Source: Amyloporia xantha (lineage: Eukaryota; Basidiomycota; Agaricomycetes; Polyporales; Adustoporiaceae). Taken from it: 64,000 bases of DNA. This document shows, in pieces, positions 11,507 through 23,766 of this stretch; position 1 is the stretch's first letter; every line of letters starts with the position of its first letter. The position numbers and the translations under genes are program-made. The stretch is from assembly GCA_036971615.1 (NCBI GenBank), contig JAYKKR010000002.1:1984001-2048000 (forward strand), written 5' to 3'. The notes beneath the pieces were generated by a model. That model was not told the origin of the DNA. It saw nothing but the letters and a program-made list of their open reading frames with translations, and made no database searches.

Positions 11507-12929
11507 TCACGAGCTTGCAGCAGCTTTGCACTGCGTGTCCTGGGTATCGCAGTCGCCTACAGTGAAAGAAGAGCTGCTGCCACCGGAATTGGCCGCGTCC
11601 GCACATTGATTGTGCTGGACATCGCAAGAACGACCCAATGCAGCAGCTAAATTGACAAAGGAGTCGGAGCTCTCTGTCGTGACTTCGAAGCCCCGACCAG
11701 CTGCGACTACTGATGGTGCACTGATACCACCGACTGCGAAAGTCAATATATCAACTTAGTACCGCCTACGATCAGTAAAGCACACTTACGAGCGCCAGTG
11801 AAGGTCTGGAGGTTCGTTCCTGATGCTGCAGAACTCGTGGCAGTCGCACTGGTAAATGTGTTAGATACATCATACGGTATATGCAACTGAAACGTACGCA
11901 GAGCTTGCTACAGCGGTCGACGCGGCAGCTGTCGCAGCATCAGCAGTTGTCGCAGCATTAGCAGCAGCTGCAGTGGTGGCTGCAGCACTCGCCGCTGCAG
12001 CAGTGGCAGCAGCAGCAGCAGATACTTCCGACGACGCGACTTCAGTCGCGGACGATACAACTGCGGTTGCAGAGACAACAGAGGACGCAACTGCAGTCGC
12101 AGAGACACCAGCAACAGCGGCACTAATTTCCTCTGCAGTGGCATCATCCACTAATAAGTTCTCAGAGAAAATGCAGCCCGGCTCGTCATCGGCGACATCG
12201 CAAGTGTTGCCCGCTGCAGTCGGGTCGCCGATGGTGCCGGGAGCGAACGTGCCCGACATGAGTGCCAACGAGGGGTCGCCACCAATGGAGGAGATCTGCT
12301 CCGCGAGGTCGAGGACGATATTCTTATTTGTGGTCGCCGCATTCGTTGACGCGGGATCCTAAGATGCGGATGAGTCAAGGTCTGGAAACGATATCTATGA
12401 AAGTGATACATGCCTGATGTTGCGAAATAGCTTGAACTTCAGGGTTGACAGCAGTCTCATTGCAAATGACGGAAGCTTGGCCCACGGCAGCAGTGTTGCG
12501 TTCGAGAGCACGGTAGATCAAGGCGAAGGTCATGCCCGTGACATTGCCTGCCGCCTTGGCATTGGTGAAGGCCTGATCAGCGGTGGCCTGCTGAAGACAA
12601 TCAAGGTCCTACAACACAGTCAGCCCACCGAACTCTAGTCGCCAATATAGATGGAGACCTACAGAGATGTTCCCAGCACCAGCGGCAGCTGCAGCATTAC
12701 CGAGGAGGCCAAATACAGGATCCTCGATATTATTGGGGTTGCTGAGAGCCAGCATTGGGCGTACAGATGCTAGTACAATATTGTGCGAGTGTTCTATAGA
12801 AAAGAGAATAATAAACGTCAAAATTTGGAGCCGTGGGCGATTATCCTCACCTTGAGGCACCTCGCGTATGATTGGGAGAGCCAAGACAGAACAAGCCAGA
12901 GCAAGGCCGAGGACGTTGGAAAAAAACAT
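11507..12929 (-). CDS. Secreted Ala-rich protein with Cys-containing C-terminal module
   Basis: Six exons: 12929-12851, 12769-12663, 12608-12414, 12358-11898, 11848-11790, 11733-11507. The protein opens with a signal peptide (MFFSNVLGLALACSVLA). A conserved N-terminal region with PNNIEDPVFGLLGNAA, IGGDPSLALMSGTFAPG and CIFSENLLVDDATAEEI follows, then about 85 residues of Ala/Thr/Ser/Val repeats. The C-terminal module reads LQTFTGALGGISAP, SFVNLAAALGRSCDVQHNQC and CDTQDTQCKAA. That C-terminal module recurs in many secreted basidiomycete proteins of unknown role, probably wall- or matrix-associated. The middle tract resembles an O-glycosylated stalk. The intron at 12359-12413 has a GC donor (GCATGT). 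No enzyme motif is visible; the function is unknown. Confidence 0.8.
11905..12120 (-). repeat. Ala/Thr/Val-coding trinucleotide-rich tract
   Basis: Imperfect GCA/GCT/GTC repeats inside the secreted protein gene encode a long alanine-rich, Ser/Thr-containing stretch. Such tracts change length easily by slippage. Confidence 0.75.
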
Positions 12930-13155
12930 GACAGAGATCAGCTCTCGGAAAGGCTTGGTTGTTTCAAGAAAGATTGTAGTCAAAATGAATGGACCGGCCG
13001 GCGATCTGTAAACGTCACGACAATCGTGTGGTTTGTGAACAGCGGCGCTGAACGAAAAGGCCAAAACTTACTGAGTGACTTGATGCACTACAAAACCAGA
13101 CTAGCTGGGTACGAAGGAGACGAACACACAACACTACGGAAGAGTCTGTCGCTGG

Positions 13156-13166
13156 CCTTTTTATCC
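13156..13166 (-). promoter_or_regulatory. TATA-like element upstream of the secreted Ala-rich gene
   Basis: The minus strand reads GGATAAAAAGG, about 230 bases upstream of the start codon. The distance is somewhat long for a TATA box, so confidence is low. Confidence 0.3.
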
Positions 13167-13553
13167 ATAACCCAGAGTGTCGACTGTTCCATGAAGATCT
13201 TCTACAGTTGCACATTTGTTTGTCACTAAGGCCAGATGTTGGTTACGGCCTCAAGGCGCATATGTGAAACCGGACCCGATTATCGGACGCGCCAGTCTAC
13301 TTGATGTTTAATTCTACATAGTTGCCTAGCGACGTACCAGAACCTGGGACTTGGATCATGGATGCTTGGAAGAATGGAAGATTATAGTACCACTCCCTGC
13401 TATCCCACATCCCATCAGTTATAGTTGGCAAGAGGTGTGATACGATCGATGTATCGAGATTTGGGATGCGCAAATACCGTAACATCTGGGCATACTCACG
13501 CAATCCAATATTTACTTACGATTGAGTCGGATTGACACCCCCGTCCCCGTCAG

Positions 13554-13812
13554 CAAGATCACCGTTTCCAAGGAAGGCCAGAAGTCGGTACCAGGCCCAG
13601 TCGACGCGATCGACACATGGGAAACCTCATATTATTTCTCCTATGTAAGTCTGCTCATCCCGTCTGCGGCGAGCAACACCCGACAGACGTGAGAAGATTG
13701 GCAGGCACCAGGTTTGATAGTAACCACAATGCATCATGGGTACCAGGTAGCCGTGCAACAGGCGTTAGGCCAGATCGTCGCATTCAAGAATAGCACTCAA
13801 GGGCAGGAATGA
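13554..13812 (+). pseudogene. Possible gene fragment, two exons
   Basis: An open stretch 13554-13644 ends at a clean donor (TAT|GTAAGT), and 13705-13812 follows a TTGGCAG acceptor in the same phase, ending at TGA. The joined 66 residues include KEGQKSVPGPVDAIDTWETS and LIVTTMHHGYQVAVQQALGQ. No upstream exon with a start codon could be joined. I do not recognise the family; it may be a decayed 3' end or chance. Confidence 0.2.
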
Positions 13813-14438
13813 AGAATATTGACGGTTGAACTTACCAAGGGAACACGATTGTGGACTGACGAAGTACACTCACCTATAGACTACGTAGCGATAACGAATG
13901 AAGGTTATGAAGGAAAACGGAGTTGAAGAATTGAGATGAGTCGGGGACAACTGTGCTAGACGACGGAATCATGGAGGTCGGTATATGATGCCCCACTTTC
14001 TTTGGTGCATTTGTTCCCGGGAGGTGTACACACAGGCATGACGCAGCCTAAGTTTTGACGGGAGATGTCTATGTAATCCCAATAGTGGCTGAGTTTACGG
14101 TACGAGCGGTGCCTACCACTGCTCTATACCAGGCCGGAAGCTTAAGAAATACCGTGAGGGTGCGCCCTTCGACTGGATAACAGCCAGAGTGAGCTCCGCA
14201 TGTCCAAGGCTAAGTAATCCGAGATATTCTGAAGCACTTGTCGAAGGAAGTAAGGTGGGGTGCGTCAGACGAAGACCTCATGTGTGAAACTAGATTGGAC
14301 ATCATTTTACATGACCCCCTGGTAAAGTCAGTCTGTGGTGATGAATGCTACTATGATACAAGATATGAGGTCAGATCTCCGGTAAACGTACGCATATGGG
14401 TGCAACTCGAATGCTACAATGTTTGCAATGCAATTGTC

Positions 14439-17400
14439 TCATCGCCCTGCTACTAATAGCCTGCGGAGATCTTCGCTCAGCAATGGCCGCTTCGTAAGTG
14501 GCCGTTGCTCAGTAATTTGTGGTGAAGAATCGCTCGCGTTGACCCGCCGTCGGAGATTTCCTGGTGCTGACGAGCTCTCAGCCTGACGTCGGTCCATATC
14601 GGCCACGAGTTGAGCGAAGGATAGGAAGAGGACTTCAGCCTGCGCCAGAGTTGTGTCGAGTTCGATGGTCATGCTGAGCTCATTGCAATACTGCGTGAAT
14701 TGTCAAACCATGCTTGAGGCATACATGTTAGTCTTGGATACTCACCTTCAGAATTTCATCGAACTGCAGGGATGGGTCAGCGATCCCGAAAGACGTAAAG
14801 CACGCAAAGACGTAAAGCAAGCCACAAACCTCAACCAGATATCGAAGAATTGAATCTCTATGGGATTCCAAGACTGCGAGAGCAACAAAAAGGACAAAAT
14901 CGTTGCTATAGTAGTCGGTCCATAGTACTTCCCAAAGGCGCAGAACATCCTCGAAAGGAAACTCGCGTTTGAAATGTATGAGGATCCACCTATTGTATAA
15001 GAAGTGTTAGTCGAAAGTAATGATTGGATACACACCGTTGCGAACAACATACCGGAAGCAGAAGAACAGATTCAACGAGTCAGTTTTCTCTGAAAGAAGG
15101 TAGCGAGGTGAACAGATCGCGATTTCCCTGACTGAAGAAGACCATACCCAGATGCCGATACAGTTCGGGATCCATCACAGAGATCAGCTGCTGTAGAGTC
15201 GATAACTGTTTACGCATGCCGCTTTGATCTCGGAGGAAATTATCCTTCTATAGGTCAAAAGGTAATTCAGCCAGCTCTAATATGTAGAAGTATTGCACCA
15301 ACCATGCGATTCATAATCTCAACGAAACACCAAAATGACAATTCCTCGTCAGCCTCCATAACAACATATACTGGCGCGCAGAGATCTGACATGCCCTGGA
15401 CATAGCCTGCAAGTACAGTAAAATCAGCATCAGTGCCATGGATGGCAGTGATCAGCGCACCGAGTTCCTTCTCGTAAAGATTGTATGTGAGAAGAATGGA
15501 GGCCAGTCGCTCAATATGTTCGTTGGTGGGCGCCTGGGCACCAATATCGCATGTCTGCGGCGATATGGTAGAATAGCGTATATGCATTCGCTTTTCATCT
15601 TCCACCCCCTCGCTTTGGGGCGTGGAATTTGGAGATGAAGTAGCGAAGAGCGGTTGCGAACGATCTGTTCGACGACAGTCAACATCTATTCGATGTCGTT
15701 CCTGAAGTGAAAGATATTAAATCTTGCTATACCAGAGGACCAGAAAGCCTGACCTCTAGAATATCCGGCCGATCAAAGACTTCTGGGACGCCACACCATT
15801 CATCCTTGAGCGAATGATACTGTGCCCTGAGAGAGCAGGCCATCAGTGAATGCACATGAATCCTTTGCATAATTGAACAGACCGCTTCTCCTCCCAGCGT
15901 TGCGTGCGCTCAGCATCAGTCGCATCCCATTCATATACTCCAAGCAGAAAAGACCAGATCTGCTTCCTCAGTTTTCCAGCTGAGCTGATACCTCGTCTAA
16001 AGACCTCGTGTTTCATCTCCTCACGTCTTATATTTGGCTTGCCATCAGCATCAAACCAGCTCTTCCACATCCTCTCGTCCACCGGATGGCTCGGGTCCCT
16101 AGATGATTTTGGAGTGGGCAGATTTGAGGTTGACTGTAGAAGCTCGAAGATCCCCAATGAGGACGTTTCTTCTGCGACGTCTGAGGACGAAGGTAGTGCC
16201 TGTGCCTCGCTCCGTCGGGCTCGTTCCCCTTCTTCCGCAACAATACGCGCCCACCGCGCCAGATAGACCCGGGCACTCTCAAACTCGCCGACACCGCCCT
16301 TCTCCACCCAGCTTCCCCACTCCCACTCGCCGTTCGCATTGACGAGGCTTCTCACTGGATCTGGAAGACGTGGGATGATAGGCTTCGCTAGCGGATGCGA
16401 TAGAATCTGCTGTGCTGCATGCGCCGCATGGCGAGTGATCTGCGAGAAAGATTGCAGGAGCGCCATACGAGCCTGAGATGATGAGGCATTCGACGAAGAT
16501 GCCTGAGGTAATGATCGGTGTAGGACCGACGAACGTGCCGAATAGGGGTTAGGTGACGAAGAGATGGGGCGTGGACGGCGGTGAGCGGGAATAGGGGAAT
16601 GAGAGTCAGCATAGGACGACTGCGCAAGGATGTCATCCACCGCAGTGTCAGAGAAAAATTGTGTTGAATGTTTCTCGATATCTTCTCTCGACGGGTCCAC
16701 GAGAAATAGTGTGGGTTGCAGAGTAGAGCGAAGTATGTGAGCATAGTAGCGTAGACGAGCAAGCAGATCCTCCCCGCCCCACGAGGTGCCTCCTTTCGGC
16801 GCGGGGGTGGCATCGGAAGGGGGAGGAGGATAGGTTGAAGTACTAGGCTTACTGTCGACTGGAGACTTCGGCGACACAGTGAACGAACGAGATTCATCAT
16901 CATGAAAATACAGCGTGGGGAGAGTAGACCCGCTAATAAGGTTGATCGCGATTGAACCATCTAGGCAATCAGAACGCACGGTAAGGAGCCATATCGTAGA
17001 ACATGTGGATTACTTACACCAAGATGATAACGAAGGGGGTTGCACTATCAATGAATAAATTGAGGTTAGCGGGACGGAGAACGCATAGGATTCTGGGCGT
17101 TGAATCGGAAGATCGATCAGTACGGCGTCTGTGAACTACTTCTTTAATCAACACAATCGAAGAGCACCGGTATGTACGAACCTTCATCTTCATCATCTGC
17201 GGTCGTGCTCTCCTCCACCTTCATAAATTTGTCCCATTCACTTTGCCCCTTCTCATTGAGTAGAGTCTCAGGAATCCATGCAAACAAATAGGTGGGATTT
17301 ATTCCCTCCTATGTACAATCAGTTGAAGCCAAGCCATTTATATAAATTGGACCGACCCGCTTGACGAGTGCCACGAAACCAGGGATGTTTTCTCGAGCAT

Positions 17401-17628
17401 ACGCAGTCGGGTTGACATACACCTTCGACTTGCTGTATATTAACCTATATTTGCTTTCTTCATGATTTGCTGATGAATCTGGGAATTCTAGATCCTCGCG
17501 TTTGATTTCAACCATGGAGTCAACCTAACACTGACTTGAGTAGCCTTTCCATGATGATCTCAGGGAGGACTCACCGATATCGTGGAAAGTGTACCGTCAA
17601 ATGGTGGTGGATGCGGGGATCCGCCCAT
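14439..17628 (-). CDS. GYP7: Gyp7-type TBC-domain Rab GTPase-activating protein
   Basis: Thirteen exons from 17628 to 14439 join with consistent phase. The N-terminal domain reads YRLIYSKSKVYVNPTAYARE, GINPTYLFAWIPETLLNEKG and YAFSVPLTSIYSLIV, the lipid-binding-like region of Gyp7/TBC1D15. The TBC domain starts around RRGISSAGKLRKQIWSFLLG. It contains the arginine finger IDVDCRRTDR and the glutamine finger YVQGMSDL, then FFCFRWILIHFKREF. Both catalytic fingers are intact, so it should stimulate GTP hydrolysis by an endosomal/vacuolar Rab (Ypt7-like). One exon (14746-14763) is 18 bases. The C-terminal tail of about 50 residues after the TBC domain is polar. Start at 17628: first ATG in frame, reading MGGSPHPPPFDG. 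Confidence 0.92.
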
Positions 17629-18222
17629 TAATGCAACTGGCTTCGATTATGTGGTCTGGAAAGTCGACTGTGCAATCGCTGCGTACGCAGCTCAAGCGCA
17701 CGCGCAGCTACAACTGCGTAAGCACATGGAGTATGGCATTAACAAATCATCCTACCTTAGTAGGGCGAGAGAAACTCAGAGACCCTACAATATTTCAAAA
17801 CCTACTCGCAAGGCAGTTTGAGAACTTGGATTGCTTGTCGACAGCGGTGGTGAAGCTCAATTTGGTAGAGTACAAAGCCGCTTGAGACCGTGCAGCCTTT
17901 GTAATATTTCCTGCTCAGTATAGTATTCCGATATTGCAGCACTGGTATGCAAGCCTGAGAGACAGATACGGAGCCGAGGTAACAGAATTGGACGCTCTCG
18001 AGGAAGTACTGCCGGTTGACAAGCGCCTCAGCGGCCACCACGCGCGCTTGCCACTGCTGGCGCGTCATATCACGTGCAATATCACGTGTCCCCTACTCGT
18101 CTGAATCGGGTTGTTGTACAAACAGAGACAAAGCGAAAAGTCACAACTGTACAGTTTCTAACTTTACGCCAATCCTCAGTGCCATACTCTCCAGGACGTC
18201 AGCGGACATACTATAATTCACC
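17629..18222. other. Divergent promoter region of GYP7 and RPS21
   Basis: 594 bases between two start codons on opposite strands. No gene is seen; it must hold both promoters. CACGTG-like (atcacgtg) sequences occur near 18068-18088. Confidence 0.5.
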
Positions 18223-18666
18223 ATGGAAAACGATCAGGTATGGCGGATTCTCATCGTTATGTATACGCTCAGTACTCAGCGGAATTGCAACAATTTAGGG
18301 TGTCCTCGTTGATCTCTACGTCCCCCGCAAATGTTCGGCGACCAGTGCGTTCCTTATAACTAGGTGTTCAATAGCAATGTAACAGGATCACGTTCGTGCA
18401 GACCGACTTATCACGGCCAAGGACCATGCTTCAGTGCAGATCAGCGTTGCTGACGTCGACGCTGACGGCCGAGCACTGTCTACCTCTACGACATTTGCGC
18501 TGTGCGGCCAGGTCCGCGCTATGGGCGAGAGCGACGATTCCATTAACCGATTGGCGACTAAGGCGGGGTGTCAGTCATTCTTCGTTTGTATCCCTATCAT
18601 GAGAAGCATGCTAATGTGATCCGTTTTCTGTCAGTGCTCCGGAATGTATGGTCGTACCAAAAGTAA
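18223..18666 (+). CDS. RPS21: 40S ribosomal protein S21
   Basis: Four exons (18223-18237, 18299-18344, 18402-18569, 18635-18666) encode 86 residues, the usual length. The sequence starts [20 protein letters not shown] and continues [20 protein letters not shown]. It later reads [20 protein letters not shown] and ends [13 protein letters not shown]. eS21 sits on the small subunit near uS2 and is needed for 20S pre-rRNA cleavage. The first exon is only 15 bases, a common layout for fungal ribosomal protein genes. Identification is secure. Confidence 0.97.
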
Positions 18667-19583
18667 TTGTGGTCTTGATTGGGGAGTGTCGCTTTGTTTT
18701 TGTACCTCTTTATCCATCTCCATCTACCTGTCTTGACGTTCACCTGCTGTGTCGCCTCAAGAGCTTTGAGTTTTGCAACAATCTGGAACCGCCAATTATC
18801 GCATGCGTGGATGGTTCTAATCTAACGATGCTTCTTTTCATTACACGGGGCCTTGGAACCTGGTGCTTAAAATGCTCTCGAGTCTAGTGAGAAGTCAAAC
18901 CACAGTGCATCTGACATTTCTCTGTCGATGCATCGCCCACTCAGTTGAGGATGTGCCTTTTGTCCTCTATCGTTTTATCGTATCACACGGTAAGCGCACC
19001 AGTGTGTTCCCCATGCACCATTTCATTATGCAAGGTCATAACTTCGTTGGATGAAGGGTCCTTTCTCGTCGTCAGTCCCACAATGTCCCCATGGAAGTTT
19101 TTGCCGTGACGTTTTTGGTGAAGAGATCCAGACCTGTAAGTAGTGTTTGTTACCTGTACGTGCATTGCATATATCATTGTGTTTCATCCCGTTGGAAGGC
19201 TGTGCACGTCTCCCATGCTCCATACGCTGATATCCCACCGCGCGGCTGAAAACTGAAGCAGTGAAGGCCCTTAATGGACGAAATTGTCCCAGTGATACTA
19301 ACGATCGCAAGATTGGCACACGACTTTACTGTTCGTCACTCCACTGTGATATGTAAGAAAGCCGTTCATCCAGTCACTTATCAGCATAGAGGCAGGAGTT
19401 TCGAATGTGTAGCCAACTGTCTAGATTGCTCTACTAGCTACAGCTTCAATCATCACAAAATAGAATCAGATATATCAGGATAATTATAAGAATATCCAAA
19501 GCAATGCAAAATGTACGTCTGGAACAAGGCAGGTATCAATACGCCAGATTTATTCTATGGATACTCACGAAGGAGACTGCAAG
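18667..19583. other. 0.9 kb convergent intergenic region, nothing supported
   Basis: Between the RPS21 and oxygenase stop codons. I looked for small RNA signatures (snRNA Sm sites with flanking stems, C/D boxes, tRNA boxes) and found nothing convincing. Confidence 0.45.
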
Positions 19584-22500
19584 TTATGTGAGGTCAATAA
19601 CATCATCCTTGTTGTAGTCAATTTTCCTCCGTTTTCGAAGAGGCTCAGTCGTAGACGTCGCGAGCGCAGCTGCAGGGGCTGAATAGGAGTTTGACGGGAC
19701 ATGACGTGCTCCCGCCGCAGGGCCTGAGCCCGAGCCACTGGCGACTGCAATCGACGGGTTCGACGAGGCGACCTTCCCGTTGAGTACATTGACGATCCGG
19801 CTGTATTCCGCTCCCAAAATCGTCTTGAGCTCCACGGAATCATTGCTTATACTTTTCAGAATGGCGCGGCCCTTCTGCTGGTTCGCCAGCCACCGAATGG
19901 GATGATATATCGAGTCCGCCTTTATGACCTGACGTGATTTACAATTATGGTCAGCACTTGATTCCGTACATACGCTAATTCAGACCGGAAAACTTACCAT
20001 AATACCTTGTGGCGTGCTGCGGACGGTCTCCGACCTCGCAGTCCTTGACCCGACACATGTTTGCAGAAACTTTTCGACGTGTTTCCTGGCAGGAGCACCG
20101 ATCCGCGCCAACGTCCGGGTTTGCTCGGGCTTGACGAGCAGGAACTGGCGGATGTCGGAGCAATGTGAACAAGTGCAAGTCCATTTCTTCTGAATGGCCA
20201 CAAGCGTGGCCGAAGTGTCTGCGGGTCGGGATCCTAAAACCTTGTCTACCCATCCAACCATGATACGTCGGAATGTAGGCGCGAAGATGTCAGAGGAAGG
20301 CAATTGGCCATGTTTGACGATCAGTTTGCGCAACTCAGGAACTAACGGCACCAGCGTGTTGTTAAAATAGGTCTCGGCCAGCAGCGCTGGACCAGTGAAG
20401 ATACGGTCCAAAACTATGGAACAGGCCTGTGGTACCCCCATGCGAAGACAGCAGTCGAGAATGTCAACTGTGTGACCGGCTCCCGCTACACCTGTGTAAT
20501 AGCTGTGACTTGGGTGAGCTTGTAGGTGACATATCTTCGCATATTTCTTGACTAATCGGTCGAGAGCGGACTGAACATCCGATCCAGAAAGTACCCTCTT
20601 CTTCGCGTGTAGTTCTTCAAACAATGCGCGCAGACCGTTTTCATTGAGCGGTAATGCTTCCACCTTCGGAACGACCCTGAGGAAATATAGGTCACATAAA
20701 TACTGTACACTTGTCAAATGAAACAACGACTTACACAGAGACGACGAGCTCAGATTGCCCACCTAGTATCATGGCTTGCATCATCGCGGCGATATCAGAT
20801 TTTGCGACAGACGTCGGATTGGCACTGAGCGACTTCAAGTAGAGATCTACTGCAGTGTCGCATAATGTTCGCAACTGTGGCAAAGGGTGATCAGGCGAAC
20901 GAGAACGTAACACATCGGCCAGAGATGCTAGCAGAGGGAGCAGGACTTCCTTGGCCCGGTTTTGCGCGATTTGGGGAGTTTGGCCAGTCATATTGGTCAA
21001 TTTGTCGATCACAGCAGCCATAAGGTCGTCCTGTCCCGTCGTCAGACACGCCTTTAGATAGCGTTGGCCTTGGGCTAGGTGTGCTGGTGATTCGAGGGAC
21101 ACTGGATTATAGCCCCAAGCGGGTCGATTTTGCACATGGGGTGCATAGAAATCGACCTTAGTTATGGCGTCCGAAATAAGCTCTTTGACAATGCGATCAC
21201 GGATTTCATATTCCGTAACATTAGTACTTTCATGCAGATAAATGGCGAAATCCAACAAAAAGGAAGGTTCAGCGAGCGACCTGATCTGTGGCAAAACCCT
21301 GGAAAACCGCCGAGTATTCGTCAACACAGCCCAGCGGGCGGTAGAAAGTACGAATTACCTGTTTTCCAGGGAATGCAGCCCCTCGTATCTCGACATGGTG
21401 GAGATCAAGACTTTGTACTCATCACCTTGAGGTTTCTTGAGCGAATTTACAACCCGCAGCCGATGTTGCGCAGCCCATTCCTTGATTTGAGTACCGAAGC
21501 GCTGCCAATAATTATCATCGCCACTAGTCCAACTTTCGAGAGTATCTAAGAAACCCAGTCGGGCCGAATTGCTTGGATCTCTTGTCAAGGCATCTTCCAC
21601 GCTAGTAGAATCGAGGTCAAACATGCATCTGCAGTCAAGAGTACCACACACTTACACCGCTTTGATGTCCTCGAATCCGAAGGTTGACACAGTCTTGCGA
21701 ATGTTTTCTTCCCCTAGAGTGGACAGACTGCGGTCCGCGTCGCAGGCTTTGACTGCGCGTATCCAGATAGATAGATGCCTCCATTTCCTCGCCGCATGGC
21801 AGATGCTCCGCACGATCAGTGCAGCGTCGTCGGCACTCGCACGTCTAAGGGCGTAGTCTATCAACTCGTGTTCATCTTCGGTTGGGCTGGCAGTGACCGT
21901 GCATCGTATCTGATCACATGCATAAGAAAGACCTTGAGCCCCATGCATGACATCGACGTTGCTTGACTGGGGCCAGACCACGAGAACAGTCCGACGATAC
22001 CCTGCCAAAGTATCAGCTGAAGTCAAAGACAGGCCCATCAAATAGACTGACACCGTTCGAGCGATCCAGCGTACTGTCAGCATAGTCAGTCATTAGACGT
22101 CATCATTGGTGAAAGAACATACATTGCCCATATAACCTTCATACTCTTGCTTATCATAGTCCCCGTCCTGCAGGACCTCGTCAAAGCCTGCTGGTATCGC
22201 TTCATCCTCCGCTTCAAAGGCGAGCCTATCGTTGATAACGCGTCCGTCGAGATCAACCAAGTGTTCGATATTTAATTCCGTATGGGTAACTTCAGCCATG
22301 CTAACATATCCGTCGTTGTCTTCATCATCATAATGGCAATACCCTCTTCTGTAGCCATAATCATCGTCAGCCTCCCCAGTGACATAGCAAACGACATGAG
22401 CCAGGCCGAGGCGAAAGCCGTGTTGTTTCGCGAGGAGGTCAAGTAACGCGACTATCTGGGCATCACCGCCTTTCAACGCACTCCCGCGCAGGTTCGCGAG

Positions 22501-23718
22501 AGAGTACTTGTGACCGAGCAGATATACGACCTTCTGAGGAGCGTTGCCCCAGTCGTCCTGTTTCCAAGACAATAGGACATGCCTCAATTTGTCAACAACA
22601 TCGGTTTGGCCAGACAACGCAGGACGGAGAGAAGTTGTGGTGTGGATGAGGTTGAACGATAGGGCAAGTCGGTGGCCGCCAGTGATGGGCTTGACTTCGT
22701 GCATCACATCTGTGTACCAAGCTAGGACAGTGGTCTCTAGCAGGCTCTTTGGGCTACAGTCGTAGACAGTAGAAAGGCTGCCATGCGATAGATGGAGAGC
22801 GCCTCCGCTAAAGTGGGACGGAAGTACAACTACGATCGTAGCGAACATTCCATCCACCTTTTCTGTGCTATGAATGAACGTTAGCCGAGACTTCTGGTCA
22901 ATAGTAACACGTATGACTCACTCAACATGGGGTAAGAAGCTGAAATACATATCGATTCAATAATAAAGGAAAGCGGCATATATAGAGCACATACTGGGAC
23001 CCTGTCTCATACAACAGCAGCTTGTACAAGTCGCAACGTGGCTTGCTTTCTGCAAAATCGACGCCCAATGCTGCACAGACCTCTTTAACGACCCCCTTCA
23101 GGAAAGTGTCCCATGCTGGATTATCAAAACGGACCTGTCGAGTTTTACGGGTAGATCGGTAAGCATTACCATTTCCGAAATGAGGATTAGGTACCTGTGT
23201 TGCATCCATTTCCCATGTGTCTCGTACGGATTTGTCAATCACCGTACGCTCACCCATGCCAAACGGAGCCTGTTTGGCTTTCGACTTGATGGCGCTTGCA
23301 TCGCGCGTACTGAGGGGTAGTCCGACATGGCCAAGCCCTTCGAGGTATAGGGTCGGATTGGGGGCTTCAGGGTACGTGCGATTGAAAGCAAAGGCGCCTT
23401 TGAATGTAAGATCCGTTGACAAAACTTCCTCGAGTTCATCCTGCAAGCAACGACTCAGTAAGAGCAGTGGTCGATGGATGAGACACTTACTCTGATATCT
23501 TCGCATGGGTCCTTGACAAACTCCGCTTCATCCTCATCCTCATCATCTTCATCTTCGTCTTCTTCGTCTTCATCTTCGTCTTCATCTTCGTCTTTATCTT
23601 CGTCTTCGTCTTCATCTTTATTCGACTGCTCTTTCTTCTCGTCTTTCTCACCTCCATCATCACTTATAGGTACAGATAGCAAGTTCAAATGAGACTCACC
23701 CGATGCAATCCCACTCAT
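19584..23718 (-). CDS. Fungal 2-oxoglutarate/Fe(II) oxygenase-domain protein
   Basis: Eleven exons (23718-23491, 23440-23195, 23134-22995, 22939-22922, 22867-22123, 22073-22052, 22001-21656, 21601-21359, 21298-20735, 20676-19998, 19928-19584). An acidic DE-rich N-terminus leads into TYPEAPNPTLYLEGLGHVGL and CDLYKLLLYETGS. Then comes the iron site HFLPHVDTEKVDGMFATIVV (HxD). The distal His is in DVMHEVKP and the 2OG-binding Arg in GGHRLALSFN. All cofactor residues are present. Splicing at 22868 rather than the next AG is needed to keep HVDTEK. The remaining 600 residues are helical with a small CTCSHC motif near the end and a basic KRRK plus acidic tail. Such proteins are widespread in mushrooms; the substrate is unknown. 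Its start lies 48 bases after the stop of the upstream gene, and a phase-compatible intron could fuse the two. Confidence 0.85.
23519..23640 (-). repeat. Acidic-coding simple repeat (DE tract)
   Basis: Near-perfect trinucleotide repeats (GAT/GAA/GAC on the minus strand) encode about 40 consecutive Asp/Glu/Lys residues at the N-terminus of the oxygenase. Confidence 0.8.
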
Positions 23719-23766
23719 CCCTGCCAGTTATAACATCCCCATGAAAAAATCAACTATGATGGATTA

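Larger units (their letters stand above)
12930..14438. other. 1.5 kb with no confident gene
   Basis: Upstream region of the secreted protein gene. Many splice-like motifs occur on both strands but no domain is recognisable. A possible gene fragment is listed separately at 13554-13812. A short hairpin, gagcggtg with cactgctc, lies near 14105-14130. Confidence 0.5.

Noticed and set aside
14105..14130. 8-base-pair hairpin
   Set aside because: Short, isolated and without context; such hairpins are common by chance.
18983..19177. Possible small RNA or small gene downstream of RPS21
   Set aside because: No snRNA, snoRNA or tRNA signature could be completed.
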